Assembly: GCA_012861695.1 (NCBI GenBank)
Contig: JAAOOA010000027.1
Coordinates: 13,692,643-13,756,642 of the forward strand
DNA: 64,000 bases
DNA from: Trematomus loennbergii
Lineage: Eukaryota; Chordata; Actinopteri; Perciformes; Nototheniidae
Reading direction: 5' to 3'
Shown here: positions 1 to 16,172 of the stretch, piece after piece
Position numbering within the stretch: position 1 is the stretch's first letter
Layout of the letters: each line of letters begins with the position of its first letter
The notes under the pieces: model-generated
What the model saw: only the letters and a program-made list of their open reading frames with translations
What the model was told of the DNA's origin: nothing
Database searches by the model: none
Position numbers and translations under genes: made by a program

Positions 1-1
1 T

Positions 2-136
2 CAGCTCGCACTCCAGACTGTTGACTTTCTCTTCCAGGGCTGAATTAGCCGCCATGAGCTGAGACAATCCCACACGGAGCTCCGCAGAGTCTTCATCCAC
101 CAGTTTACAGACCTGCTTCAGGGCGGACATGGCCAT
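2..136 (-). CDS. 5' coding exon of an unidentified minus-strand gene (partial)
   Basis: Read on the minus strand from an ATG at 136 (a second in-frame ATG lies two codons later), the frame stays open for 45 codons to the window edge. It begins MAMSALKQVCKLVDEDSAEL and continues into a leucine- and glutamate-rich stretch that looks like an amphipathic coiled coil. Short N-terminal helices of this kind occur at the start of many fish C2H2 zinc-finger proteins, but no zinc finger lies inside the window, so the family is a guess. The gene runs off the left edge and is divergent from vac14, with 374 bp between the two start codons. I cannot tell where the exon ends. Confidence 0.6.
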   Translation of the reverse strand, partial: MAMSALKQVCKLVDEDSAELRVGLSQLMAANSALEEKVNSLECEL

Positions 137-510
137 GGTTCCATGATGGAGGTGAGCTGCAAGTGTAAAGAGACGCGGCTCGCCATGGTAGCTCCTGGCT
201 GTAACAACTATTCACAATAAAAAGTATGAATACGTTTCAAACGGTATAACAATAATGAACTGTATCCGAAGCTAATTTGAGCTAACGGTACTCGCAACGC
301 GGGACCTAAATAAATGTAACACACATGACGTGTGTCCGGCGGATGTATCCGGTCAGCTGCGTCCAGTCAGCTGCGTTGTATCACAGGGCTTCCTGGTTTG
401 CGAGTGAAACCGCTGTATTTCTGTTATAAACTGTCATAAATGCAGACCGCTTTCGCACGTAATAACTTACATTTGAGTAGACGGGATCCGGTACAACTAC
501 AGCTGCGAAC
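137..510. promoter_or_regulatory. Compact divergent (bidirectional) promoter region
   Basis: This is the only sequence between the start codons of two divergent genes, so it must hold both promoters and both 5' leaders unless further upstream exons exist. Visible motifs are a CRE-like TGACGTG near 327 and an ETS-like CTTCCTGG near 390. No clear TATA box sits at the expected place for either gene. The role is inferred from arrangement; the motifs alone are weak. Confidence 0.5.
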
Positions 511-2874
511 ATGAACACGGAGAAGGACTTTTCGCCTCTGACGCCCAACATTGTCAGGGCTCTGAATGATAAACTGTACGAGAAGAGGAAAGTCGCAGCT
601 CTCGAGATTGAGAAACTGGTGCGGGAGTTTGTGGCTCAGAACAACTCCACTCAAATCAGACATGTTATCCAGATCCTGGCCTCGGAGTTTGCGCTTTCCC
701 AGCACCCCCACAGCCGAAAGGGGGGTCTCATTGGACTGGCAGCCTGCTCCATCGCTCTCGGCAAAGACTCAGGTCTGTATCTGAAGGAGCTTATTGAGCC
801 TGTGCTCACGTGCTTTAATGACTCAGACAGCCGTCTGCGCTACTATGCCTGTGAGGCCCTCTATAATATAGTGAAGGTTGCCAGGGGAGCTGTGCTTCCC
901 ACTTCAACCTGCTCTTTGATGGTCTTAGCAAGCTCGCAGCAGACCCAGACCCCAATGTGAAAAGCGGGTCTGAACTTCTTGACAGACTGCTGAAAGACAT
1001 TGTGACAGAGAGTAACAAGTTTGACTTAGTGGCGTTTGTCCCCTTGCTCAGAGAGAGAATCTATTCAAATAATCAATATGCTCGGCAGTTTATTATTTCC
1101 TGGATCCATGTTCTGGAGTCTGTGCCAGACATCAACCTGTTGGACTACCTCCCTGAGATCCTGGATGGGCTCTTCCAGATCCTGGGAGACAACAGCAAGG
1201 AGATCCGTAGGACGTGTGAGGTGGTGCTTGGAGAGTTTCTGAAGGAGATTAAGAAAACACCCTCAGACGTGAAATTTGCAGAGATGGCCAACATCCTGGT
1301 CATCCACTGCCAGGTTGCAGATGAAACAAAACTCACTAACGACCTGATCCAGCTGACCGCCATGACCTGGATGAGAGAGTTTATCCAGCTGGCAGGCAGA
1401 GCGGTTCTCCCCTACTCCTCTGGCATCCTGACTGCAGTGCTGCCTTGCCTTTCCTATGACGACAGAAAGAAGAATACCAAAGAAGCAGCCAGTGCCTGTA
1501 ATCACAGTCTGATGAAGCTGGTGACTCCTGAGGATGACGAGGAGGAGGAGAAAAGTGAAAGTACAGAGTCGCCAACCAAGGAGGATGGCCAGCCTAAGAC
1601 GGAGGTAGACAGCAATGATATGCTGAATGCATCACAAGAATCTGTTGGGTTCAGTAACATCAGCTTCTTCACTCCGGCCAATGCAGACAGGCCTCAGGTC
1701 ACTCTGGATCTGGACGGTATTGTTCAGGTGTTGGGCCGGCACCTCCACGACTCCTCCACTGGCATGATGACCCGCATCGCTGTTCTCAAATGGCTCTACC
1801 ACCTCTACATTAAGACGCCACGCAAAATGTTCCGTCACACAGACAGTCTGTTTCCAATGCTGCTGAAAACCCTGTCTGATGAATCCGACGAGGTTATACT
1901 GAAAGATCTGGAGGTGTTAGCTGAGATCGCATCATCTCCTGCTGGCCAATCAGACCAAGGCGGCTCCTGTGACAGCGCTGACAACAAACTGGTGCTCAAG
2001 GTCCCAGAGGGCGCCAAGCCAGGTCAGCAGCCTATCACAGGCTCCAAAGCAGCAGACTCGTCCCCGTCCACCCCCAGCATGAACTCCTATTTTTACAAGT
2101 TCATGATCAACCTGCTGAAACGCTTCAGTCTGGAGAGGAAGCTTCTGGAGAACAGAGGAGCTTTTATTATCAGACAGCTCTGTCTATTGCTTCACGCAGA
2201 AAACATCTTCCACTCTATGGCTGACATCTTGCTGAAGGAAGAGGACCTAAAATTCGCCTCCACCATGGTCCAGACGCTCAACACCATCCTGCTCACCTCG
2301 GCTGAGCTCTTCCAGTTACGCAACCAGCTGAAAGACCTGCACACTCAGGAGAGCTGTGCTTTGTTCTGCTGCCTGTATCGCTCCTGGTGCCACAACCCTG
2401 TAGCCACTGTGTCACTCTGTTTCCTCGCAGAACTACAAACATGCTTATGACCTCATCCAGAAGTTTGGAGATCTGGAGGTCACAGTAGACTTCCTGATGG
2501 AGGTCGACAAGCTTGTACAGCTCATCGAAAGCCCGATTTTCACCTACCTGCGCCTGCAGCTGCTAGATGTGGAGAACAACCCCTACCTGATAAAGGCTCT
2601 GTACGGCCTGCTGATGCTGCTGCCGCAGAGCCAGGCCTTCCAGCTGCTCTCCCACCGCTTAAGGTGTGTCCCTAACCCGGAGCTCATGAGGACTGTGGAT
2701 GAGTCAAAGTATATGGACTCGAAACAGCAGGTGGCCTCCAAACGTGCTTCTCACATTCAGGTGGATTACAATGAGCTGCTCCAGCACTTTGACCGCGTTC
2801 AGAGCAAACACCTGGAGGTCCGGCACCAACGCTCCGGACGTGCCTCTGATCACCCAGACAGGAAACTCATGTGA
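511..2874 (+). CDS. vac14: Vac14, PIKfyve/Fig4 scaffold; intronless copy with two frameshifts
   Basis: Vac14 is the HEAT-repeat scaffold of the PIKfyve-Fig4 complex that makes and turns over PI(3,5)P2 on endolysosomal membranes. The reading runs from [18 protein letters not shown] through the HEAT solenoid to a C-terminal Fig4-binding region ending in the family motif [12 protein letters not shown]. Its length, about 787 residues, matches the vertebrate protein (about 780). It is unbroken by introns, whereas mammalian VAC14 has many exons; this suggests a retrocopy that either replaced the parent or sits beside it. Two frame breaks occur. Near 897-901 one C appears to be missing after GTGCTTCCC (frame 511-901 to frame 957-2450). 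Near 2426-2432 two bases, probably CA, appear to be missing before AACTACAAACATGC. No other stop interrupts the frame, and conservation is high on both sides of each break. It is either functional with sequence errors or a young processed pseudogene; the first seems more likely. Confidence 0.88.
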
Positions 2875-4526
2875 AGTTATTGTACCATTGTGACCAAGAG
2901 GAGGGTTTAAGATGCTAGGGACCAGCAAAAATATATACATATAATCATTCTGGAAAAGGTTTTTAATGTTTAAGCCAAAAAGTATTAAGTATGATTAAAA
3001 AACGTCTCAGAGCACTGAATATACACTGTCAGGCAACAATGATTTGTTTGTAAATTGAGAATGTAATGTAACATAACATTTGTTTTTTAAATAGAAATCA
3101 CATTTAATACACTTCAGACTATACACATGTAAATGACATTGTATTGAAGATTTGGTGAATGAACATACAATCCCATATGTCGCAAACATTTGTGGTGATT
3201 ATTTGGCCATAACCTGTCTTTCTTTATGCCCTGTCAGCAGTCTAGATTTCTTTATTAACCTAAGTGTTAGCAATGTTACACATATTACACAGTAATACAT
3301 AAACACATTTAATGTCCAAGTGAACCACAGTGTTTCACTTTGTATCCTGCCGGCCAGTATATATAGAGCATGCCTTCAGAGTTGCCTTAATCTCTTGTCA
3401 ACCGGAAAAGAAATCTCACGTGAAGAGTATTGACCCAGCTGAACTGAGATTTAAACCTAGGCAGCCATGGATGACTGAACTCTGACACACATTCTGGGTC
3501 GACCCATGGTGAGGTACCTCATTGTTTTTGTTAGTGCAGCTGACCAGAAATGTCACACTTCTTTAACTTTTAATTCTGTGTCTTATATATTATTCATTTG
3601 ATATGTTTTTTTCTCTCTGTACAGTTTAATTTTGTCTTGCAATCTTGAAAGGTTCCCACTTTTGTCATTGCTGTGTGAAAATCAATAAAGTGGTCCATGT
3701 GATTCAAAAATGTACTTATTTTTCTATTTATTAAAGAAAAAGGCATCAGAAATACTAGAAGAGTGTGTAAGGGCAGAAGAAAGCAGCATACAAATTAGTG
3801 CTTCTACTAATGACATTTTTCTGTGTTAAATCCTGCAGCCTTTTGAAAATGGTTATGTCAATATTTTGCTCTGGATTTATTATTATAATAAGTCTCATTA
3901 TATAACAAGCTCCAAATGTCCCCAATAAATCAATATAATTGAGTTAATGCATCGTGTTAACTTTGCCTTTAGGTTTCCATTGTGATTACGAGCTTGTAAT
4001 ACAGACAGTTAAGCAAATGAATAGTAACAATAAATTACCTTTTGGAGTATGAATAGTAAAAAGGAGACTTTTATTCTTCTAAATGCTTATCCTCTTGTCT
4101 GTTTGTGTTAATATTACTTGTGGCTGCCATTTCCCTGGCCCCCTGACCTTTAGGGAGTTTCCCCCTGCAGGTCATCACTTCTTATATTTCTTTCCCTCGA
4201 TCCCCTGGGGGTAGCCAGCCCATTATGAGTGAATTATTATGTTGTTTTTCTGTTTGTTCTAGTACTCTGTTGTCAATGTGAACATTTTAACTGAACTCCC
4301 ATGCATCGATTCAGTTTTTTAGTAGCATGGTTTGAAAGTGATTATGAATGTGGTGATACTAAACTTGGTGAAACTAGAGATGCCGGATTCTCTAGAGACT
4401 CTCCTCTCTCTCCTGCTGCATGACTTGATGTACACTTGAACACTCATGGTACATACTGTACTTTCAGAGGGAATATAGTTTCTACGCCCTGGTAGAGACC
4501 CACCAGTGTAGCCTTGAGATTCACAG
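2875..4526. other. Intergenic; vac14 3' flank, no gene seen
   Basis: AT-rich sequence without convincing coding potential. An AATAAA at 3684-3689 is a possible polyadenylation signal for a plus-strand transcript. No poly(A) tract that would mark the end of a vac14 retrocopy is obvious, and no repeat family is recognised. Confidence 0.5.
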
Positions 4527-4853
4527 ATGGAGGTTGAGGTGTTGGACGATTCCTCCTGCGCCGTGTGTGGAGAAATATTCCTGTCTTCCATGGTCCTCTG
4601 CTGCATTGAATGCGATCATAGTTTTTGTAATTGTTGTTTGGAGCGATTCTGGATACAACATGGTATTAAGGAGTGTCCTCTCTGCTTCAAAGCGAACCCT
4701 GGACTTCCATTTAGATCATGTGAAGTACATGGAAGGCGACTTCTTCTCATCTGTGTAGCTGATCTGGAACCTGTCTGTTCAACATGCCACGGATCAGGCC
4801 GGCACATGAATCATATAGTGTATTCCATAAAGGAAGCCTTCCTTAATCATAAG
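4527..4853 (+). CDS. Lone RING/B-box first exon, TRIM family
   Basis: The exon codes for 109 residues from ATG 4527 to a clean donor (AAG|GTAAGA) after 4853, phase 0. It has a complete C3HC4 RING (CAVC, then C-D-H-S-F-C-N-C-C, then CPLC) and a complete B-box 2 (C-x2-H-x7-C-x7-C-x2-C-x5-H-x2-H). All metal ligands are present, so the exon has not decayed. No coiled-coil or SPRY exons of its own are visible between here and the next RING exon at 7134. Its phase matches the next TRIM gene's exon 2 at 9225, so it could be an alternative first exon of that gene, or the remnant of a tandem duplicate that lost its 3' exons. TRIM RING domains act as E3 ubiquitin ligases. Confidence 0.7.
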
Positions 4854-7133
4854 GTAAGATGAATTAATAGTTTTGGGAATAATGTTTTATATCTAGATCT
4901 CTACAGGCCGTCAGTTAAATCATTCCTACCCATACCCTGAACCCTGTAACGCCATTAAGTCCACTTCTCCTATTATAGATTATAACTTTACAGATATAAA
5001 GGCAGAGATTTCAAACAAAACCTCTGTCTCAGTAAATACAAACCCTGCACACTGTATATACAGTAAACCTTAACATGTACATATTGTACATAACCGTCCT
5101 GATCAGGTATACATCCATTCATTATTTATTATGTTGTTACACAACTTACAGAAATACTGCAATTGAAAGAACACCATTTTTATTTTATTGTTGTTTATTG
5201 GTGCTTTTTAGATGCATTTAGATTATATTAATAGAAACATCTATTTTATAAAATGCTTCTGTACACAAATCATGCCTATACCTTATGTCTGTCCAGCTGT
5301 GTTGTCCTTGTTCCTAGTGGATTTCTGTGTACATTCTGGGTTAATTCAACATAAAGAATGAATATGAATATTCACAACCATGATCAAGATACTAAATGCT
5401 GGACATCTGTACATCTTGAACAGACTTGTAATGTGAAAATGTGTGTGGAAAACTGTCAAAGTTTCACAGCTATGGCCTTCCTGCTACTCCCAATGTGCTC
5501 AGTAGAGTGTGCACTGTAGTAATGTCCTCATATGTCTGCACACAAATACAGTAACACCCAAACACACACCCACAAACTTCTGTGTGTAAACATGTGCACA
5601 TCATGGTTATCCAATGCGCTTTCCCCACCTATTTTAATGTTTACTAATCAGACATTTTGTTCATTCCATTGACTCATTTGAAGATTAAAAGAGCAGAAAC
5701 TTTAGCTAAATTAATACTATTAATCAAACTAATAACACTATAACTGTTTCTTAGCCACAACTTTAGATAAGCCTATCTTATAAAAGTTATTATATATCCA
5801 AAACATTACAACTGACAAAAAGAAATCCATAATAAATAAACATCTGTTACCTGTCCAGTAACCGCATGCAGAGCCCCCAGTAATCTGGCAGGCTGTAGGG
5901 TGTTGGGGTTGTTGTTGACTCTTTTGGCGGGTCACTGTTACACTATCAGTGACTGAACTGCTGAACAAATAATATTTTCCATTTGGCATCTCGAATTTCA
6001 CTTATTTGGTCAGATTGGTCAGGGTCAATGTCCTACACAGAACGCAATCCAAACCAAATAACTCTTATTAAACTCCTAACCTGTAATTTTGTAATGAGAA
6101 CAGTTTTGCCTGTATGTTAGAAGGCCTTTAGGGGATTGTATACATCAAAATGTAATTATATCTGACTTTATTATTCTAAAATGTCAATACATATGATAAT
6201 GTCGGCTTGCTACAGATACAATGTGCACTCTAATAACAGTCCTTACTATGATTTAAAGCTGCCTGTTAATAAGCCTTGTGTGGGAAGTGTATGGTCTACC
6301 ATACAGTGTGTTAAACCTCAAGAGTTAAAGCAACACAGTGTTTCCTAATGGAAGGACTGTATTCCCTTTCCATCTCTCTCTACAAACTCTTGAACTATTT
6401 TTGGCACAGCACTCATTTATGTTAACTAATACTCACAACAAATACTGAATTACAGTTGAACTGTAATTCAGTATTTCATACATTTTAAAATTATTAAAAT
6501 TAACCTTCACTACTGTGTGCACATCTTGTTTTGAAATACCCTAAATTTGCCCCAAAACACATTTGTGTTTTATACCACAAGTAGCTTTTAAATGTGATGT
6601 TATAAAAAAATAACCATGGGTAACATTTTTTAATGTGTAGGCCAAAGCCTAACTTCAGAGTGGAAATATTCCACTGGTCAGCCGGAGGACATATCTTTAC
6701 CCACATAGCTTCAGTCCAAATCAGTTACTTCTCTCTATTAATACCCTCCCCCAGAGTCTTTTTTGGACATCTGTCTATGTAAACTCTTTCATTACACAGT
6801 GACAGGATGTTTCAACAGACCTCTCACATAACTTAGTGGTGAATATAGCATACCGTACTGTCTTTTGTCATCGTGGTGTTAGTCAGGGTACTCATCACTC
6901 TGATCTACATAGATACAGCCTCTTAAATGTTAAGCCAATTCATCTTTTTGGGTGTGGTGTTTATTTGAGAACGCGCAATGTGCATGCTCCACAAAGCACA
7001 GGAGGATAACACGGGATATGCCTTTGGGAGCTGAGGTATCAACACTTATTTCTGAGGTCAAGATGAGGCAGCCTTCCATAGACCTGGGAGGGGCCTCTAA
7101 TCCTGCCTTCTCATCAAAGCCCTGTTTAGAGAA
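4854..7133. other. Between the two RING exons; nothing recognised
   Basis: I searched for a TRIM coiled-coil exon with flanking AG and GT sites and saw none. The stretch is AT-rich and has no recognisable repeat or RNA gene. It is either intergenic or the intron of a transcript starting at 4527. Confidence 0.4.
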
Positions 7134-10100
7134 ATGGCTGCCAGACATGCTCATCTTGAGGATGACCTTTCCTGTCCAGTTTGTGGTCATATTCTCAGTC
7201 AGCCAGTGGTGCTCACTTGCAGGCACAGATTCTGCAAAGCCTGTTTGAAAGACAGCTGGGAGACTCAGGGCAGCGGGGATTCACATTACTGTCCTCTTTG
7301 CTGGCGCCGTTCCTCCATGGATCAAATCGTGGTTAGCTCTGCGCTGGAGAAGACCTGTGAATCCTTCAAGGTGGACAAGAGCAAGAATGACCCAGAGGCT
7401 TGTGAGGAGCATGGAGAAAAGCTCACATTGTTCTGTTTGGAGGACTTGGAGCCAATCTGTGGTTTATGTGGGAAAGGAGCCGCACACATCGGGCACAGGC
7501 TCTATCCCATTGGTGAAGGTGCTCATGACTGTAAGGTAAGTTAGTTACAGGGTTGGTCACCCAGTATTTCACAGGGGTAACACCATTTCAGATGACTGGT
7601 TATTTGCAAATGTACTAATTAAAATCTCAGATCAATAGTTCAAAAAAAATACAACAAGTGGTTCTTTGTACCTGGACATTGTTTTAATTTATAGCTTGTC
7701 AACATTGATTTTTCACAATTTCTAAAAAAGTGTGTTTGTGCCTCTCTAAGCCTGATAAGCTGATATAGGTGTTAGTTCATTCACATTCTAATAATAGATT
7801 ATATTTTTGGTTTGCCATTGCCATTGGGGTCCGGAGAGGATTGAAACTTGATCCCACCAGGTTCTGTGACACTGTTCTACTCCCACCCTCCTATGCCTTC
7901 TCTCGAGAAAGGGACACCTTGGGTACAAAATGTTAAATAAACTTCTTGGGTACCGTTTTGTGTCCTTGCCTTAACTCTGAGGTGCATGGGCTCAATTGTG
8001 ACATATCAACAGGGCATAAGATCATTCTTCCCCTTTCATCTATGCACCTGTATTGTGCAGCTTTTTGTGAACAGGGAATCTAGCAATGGAAGAGTATGTG
8101 GCAGCTGAAAGCCTGACATTGTGCTGACAGCTGGGCTACTTGCCACAATGACCTTGTTTTTATGTGTACATGACGCCGACGATGTACAGATCTATCTGCC
8201 ACTCAATTCAAATGTAAACTCATTACAGCTATTGATGGACTGCTTAGCAGAGATCAAATCCTGGCTGAGCCAACATTTCCTCAACCTCAATGAGAGCAAG
8301 ACTGAGGTTATCTTTTTTGGACCCCAACCTCTAGCTCCCAGGTTGATATTCTGGGATCGCTCAAAAATAATATCCTCCCCTCTGTCACGAACCTTGGAGT
8401 GACCTTCAATAGCGCTTTTAAATTCGATAAGCAGGTCAGCAGCGTAGTCAAAACCTGCTTTTTTTAAATACGACTATTGGCCAAGACCAAGTCGTTTTTA
8501 TCTTTTAAAGACCTGGAAAGGGTTATTAACGCCTTTGTTACCATGAGGTTGGACTACTGCAACGCTCTGTACGTGGGTATGGACCAGGCGTCAATTAAAC
8601 GCCTGCAGCTAGTGCAGAACGCAGCTGCACGTCTTCTGACTGGCCACAAAAAGCGTGACCACATCACCCCAATTCTGGCCTCACTGCACTGGCTTCCAGT
8701 TCGGTTCAGAATTGATTTTAAAATCCTTTTATTTGTTTTTAAAGCCCTAAATGGGCTGGCTCCGGCCTATATAGCTGAACTGCTCCAGCGCTACACCCCA
8801 GCCAGAGCTTTAAGGTCTGCTGACCAGCTGCTGCTGGTAGTGCCCAAGACCAGGCTTAAAACCTGAGGGCACCGAGCCTTCGCAGCAGCTGGCCCTAGGC
8901 TCTGGAACACTCTGCCCCTCCATGTGAGGTCGGCCTAGACCCTAGGGGTTTTTAAATCTACTCTTAAAACACACTTCTTCTCCCTGGCCTTTTAGTCAGA
9001 TCGGAGCACGACTTCCTGACTTTTCCCTGTGTTTTACATTTTTTAATTTTTTTATTTATATATCTGCTGTAATTTATTGTCTTTTATTGTGATTGTAGTA
9101 ATGTGTTTTTATGATTGTAGTATTTATTACATGTACAGCACTTTGGCCCGACCAAAAATCGCTTTTAAATGTGCTTTATAAATAAACTTTGATTTGATTT
9201 GATTTGATGTCACTGTCTTTGTAGGAGGAACTGAAGAGTGCACTGCTGCCTTTGAAAGAGAAGTTGCAGGTGTATAGGAAAGCAAAAACGGCTTGTGAGG
9301 ATATGGCAGAACATATCAAGGTAAAAGTACAAAATGCTACTTTTTGGTTGACTAGAGAGCCAAGGTGAGGAGGAAATGATCCCCCATTAATCATGTATCT
9401 TTCCAGAGCCAGGCTGAACATACCGAAACACAGATCAAGGATGAATTTGAAGCCCTGCACATTTTCCTGAAGGAGCAGGAGGCTGCCAGACTTTCTGCGT
9501 TAAAAGCTGAGAAGGAACTGAAGAACCTGGAGGTTAACCAGAGGTTTGAGGATATGAATCATGAAATTGCATCTCTCACAAACGCCATCAGATTAGTGGA
9601 AAAGGAGATGAACTCTAAAGATGTCCCATTTCTTAAGGTAGATGAGACTGTTTCTTCAGACAATTTGAATGACAAACTTAAACTCAATTGGTCCTAAGCA
9701 GTTTTCTTCTTTTTTCTTTTCAGAATTACAAGGAAACAATAAGGAGGTAAGTTTTAATGCCACAAGGATCCTGCTAAGCTAATATATTTATGATATAGCC
9801 CTACAGACACAATTCTCAACAACTAACTGCTGAAGTATCTTTGCAGAACCTGGCGAACTCCCCTTGAACCCCAAAATGTACCTGGTGCTCTAATTGATGT
9901 GGCCAAGCACTTGGGCTCTTTGAAGTTTAGAGTGTGGGAGAAGATGAAGAATATAGTTAAATATAGTGAGTTTTTCCAAAAATAAATAGCTATGTTTTAT
10001 TGAACGTCTCTTCTCCCAGACTATTTAACATAACTTCTGCTTTTTTTTTTCTTCCTTCTCTCTCTAGATCCTGTGATTCTGGATCCAAACACAGCGGCCA

Positions 10101-10603
10101 GCTGCTTCATCCTCTCAGAGGATCTCACAGTTGTGCAGAACTCTACCCAGATTTTCAAGCTGCCTGACAACCCAGAACGCTTCGACATCAGTGCTGAGAT
10201 GCTGGCTGCTGAGGGGTATACCTCTGGACGCCACAGCTGGGATGTGGAGGTGAAGAACAACACCTACTGGGTGGTGGGAGTAGCCAGCGACTCCATCAAC
10301 AGGAAGGGCAAGCACGTGTTGACACCAGCAGAGGGATTCTGGACTATAAGGTTTCGCAACAGTGAGCACAAGGCCTGCACAGCACCGTGGGAGCCGCTGA
10401 ACATGACTAAGGCGCCAGAAGTGATAAGAGTAGTTTTAGATATGGACAGGGGCAAGGTGACCTTCTATGACCCTCGAGAGAGAACACCGCTCTACACCTT
10501 CACTGGGATCATATCACCCAGAGCCTTTCCATACTTCTGCTCTGCCTGCAAAGAGCATCCGCTGAAAATCCTGCCCACAAGAATATTATTGTCAATGGAT
10601 TAA
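7134..10603 (+). CDS. TRIM E3 ligase (RING, B-box, coiled coil, PRY-SPRY), TRIM35/zinc-binding A33-like
   Basis: Six coding exons were reconstructed: 7134-7535, 9225-9320 (96 nt), 9407-9637 (231 nt), 9724-9746 (23 nt), 9847-9965 (119 nt) and 10068-10603. All have AG/GT borders and agreeing phases and sum to 468 codons plus stop. The 96/231/23-nt pattern is the usual layout of TRIM coiled-coil exons. The protein has a RING at about residues 14-56 (CPVC...CRHRFCKAC...CPLC), a B-box 2 at 90-121 (CEEH...C...CGLC...HIGH), a coiled coil from about 135 to 250, and PRY-SPRY from about 291 ([28 protein letters not shown]) to the end. The start sits in a good context (GAGAAATGG). It should be a cytosolic E3 ubiquitin ligase with SPRY-directed substrate binding, a class often interferon-linked in fish. 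An AATAAA follows 36 nt after the stop. The exact orthologue is not certain. Confidence 0.9.
8121..9208 (+). mobile_element. 5'-truncated L2-like LINE in TRIM intron 1
   Basis: The segment encodes the end of a non-LTR reverse transcriptase. One frame (8121-8402) carries [11 protein letters not shown], the family's YADD catalytic box with Y changed to D, followed by SHFLNLN-type sequence. After a frame break, a second frame (8477-8866) has [25 protein letters not shown] and [16 protein letters not shown]. The 3' end finishes in AAATAAACTTTGATTTGATT repeated units, the short tandem tail typical of L2/CR1 elements rather than poly(A). It lies in the same orientation as the TRIM gene, wholly inside intron 1, and its tail ends about 16 nt before exon 2. 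Stops and frame breaks make it inactive. Confidence 0.88.
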
Positions 10604-10638
10604 TCATTTATTTTGGTGACATATTGCCAAAGGTTTGT

Positions 10639-10644
10639 AATAAA
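10639..10644 (+). terminator. Polyadenylation signal of the TRIM gene
   Basis: AATAAA 36 nt downstream of the stop codon, followed by an A-rich stretch. It implies a very short 3' UTR. Confidence 0.6.
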
Positions 10645-11668
10645 GTTATAAAAAAACAAAACAGAATGGCTGCTTAGGCATCTGAAATATATTTATATTT
10701 TAAAAAGAGACGATTGTGGAAAATTACAGCACTACATTTCCAAGAGAGCAAACATAAAAATTCAGCTCTATCGTTCTTTTAGATAAATAACATGAAACAA
10801 ACTTGTTTTAAAATATTTAATTTGAGTTACAACAAAATATGTAGTCTTGGAGATGTGAAATTGTAAATAGCTTTAAACACCCATATATTACACTCATAAG
10901 ATTTGTTTTATAAAATGACACTTGTGGCTTAGCTTTGCATGGCAATAAATCACTCGTGATTACCACAACCTGTTGAGCTCCTTTCTAAGAAAAGCTAATT
11001 AAAAAAACAAACAAACATTTGAAACACAGATCTGATATTTCACATAAGGCACATACTGTCACAACCTTCGTGTATCTGCAAACAAGTGCCAGTTTTGTTC
11101 AGAGGTTTAAATATGACATAAGTGAGATTAGTTTTCATTTAAAAAGAGACTACGGTTAGTGCTTTATCTAGTAGCTGCATGTGGAAGTCTGGCCTTCAGC
11201 TTCATCCAAACACACATCAGTAACTCCATAGCTCTACACTCAAGTATTGCTTAAACCTACACATAATTGTTCTTTACGCCTTCTTCATATATGGGAATAT
11301 ACCCTGTAACAGTTTGACTTGATGCTACCGCATGTATCCTACTTCAAATCGGTTGTGAGCTATACCCACTCTGTGCGGTGATGCTTAAAGGCTTTTTGAG
11401 GTGTTCATGTATAATTATTACACAACAAATTATTAAAGGAAATAAATGCCCTTACATTATTGCCTGGAGTGTTAATCATACAAGGTTTGAACTTCATCTG
11501 TTACAATACTCTGCCTATGTAAGTAGTCTTCTCATCTGTTTCCTGAAAGGTTATAATCCAGTCAGTGGTGCACCCAAACTGACTGATCCCTACACCAGCG
11601 TATGCATACGTTCTCTCTACCGCATCTATTTTCTGAGGCAACACAACTGCCCTGCAACGGCCTCCATG
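10645..11668. other. Between convergent TRIM and slc27a1; probably slc27a1 3' UTR
   Basis: No coding sequence is seen. Because slc27a1 ends at 11669 on the minus strand, most of this interval is probably its 3' UTR. A minus-strand ATTAAA variant lies near 10816, but the cleavage site is not determined. Confidence 0.4.

Positions 11669-16172
<4,504 letters not shown>

Noticed and set aside
8477..8866. Possible host gene of 129 codons in TRIM intron 1
   Set aside because: Sequence is the conserved 3' end of an L2-like reverse transcriptase with the element's tail repeat.
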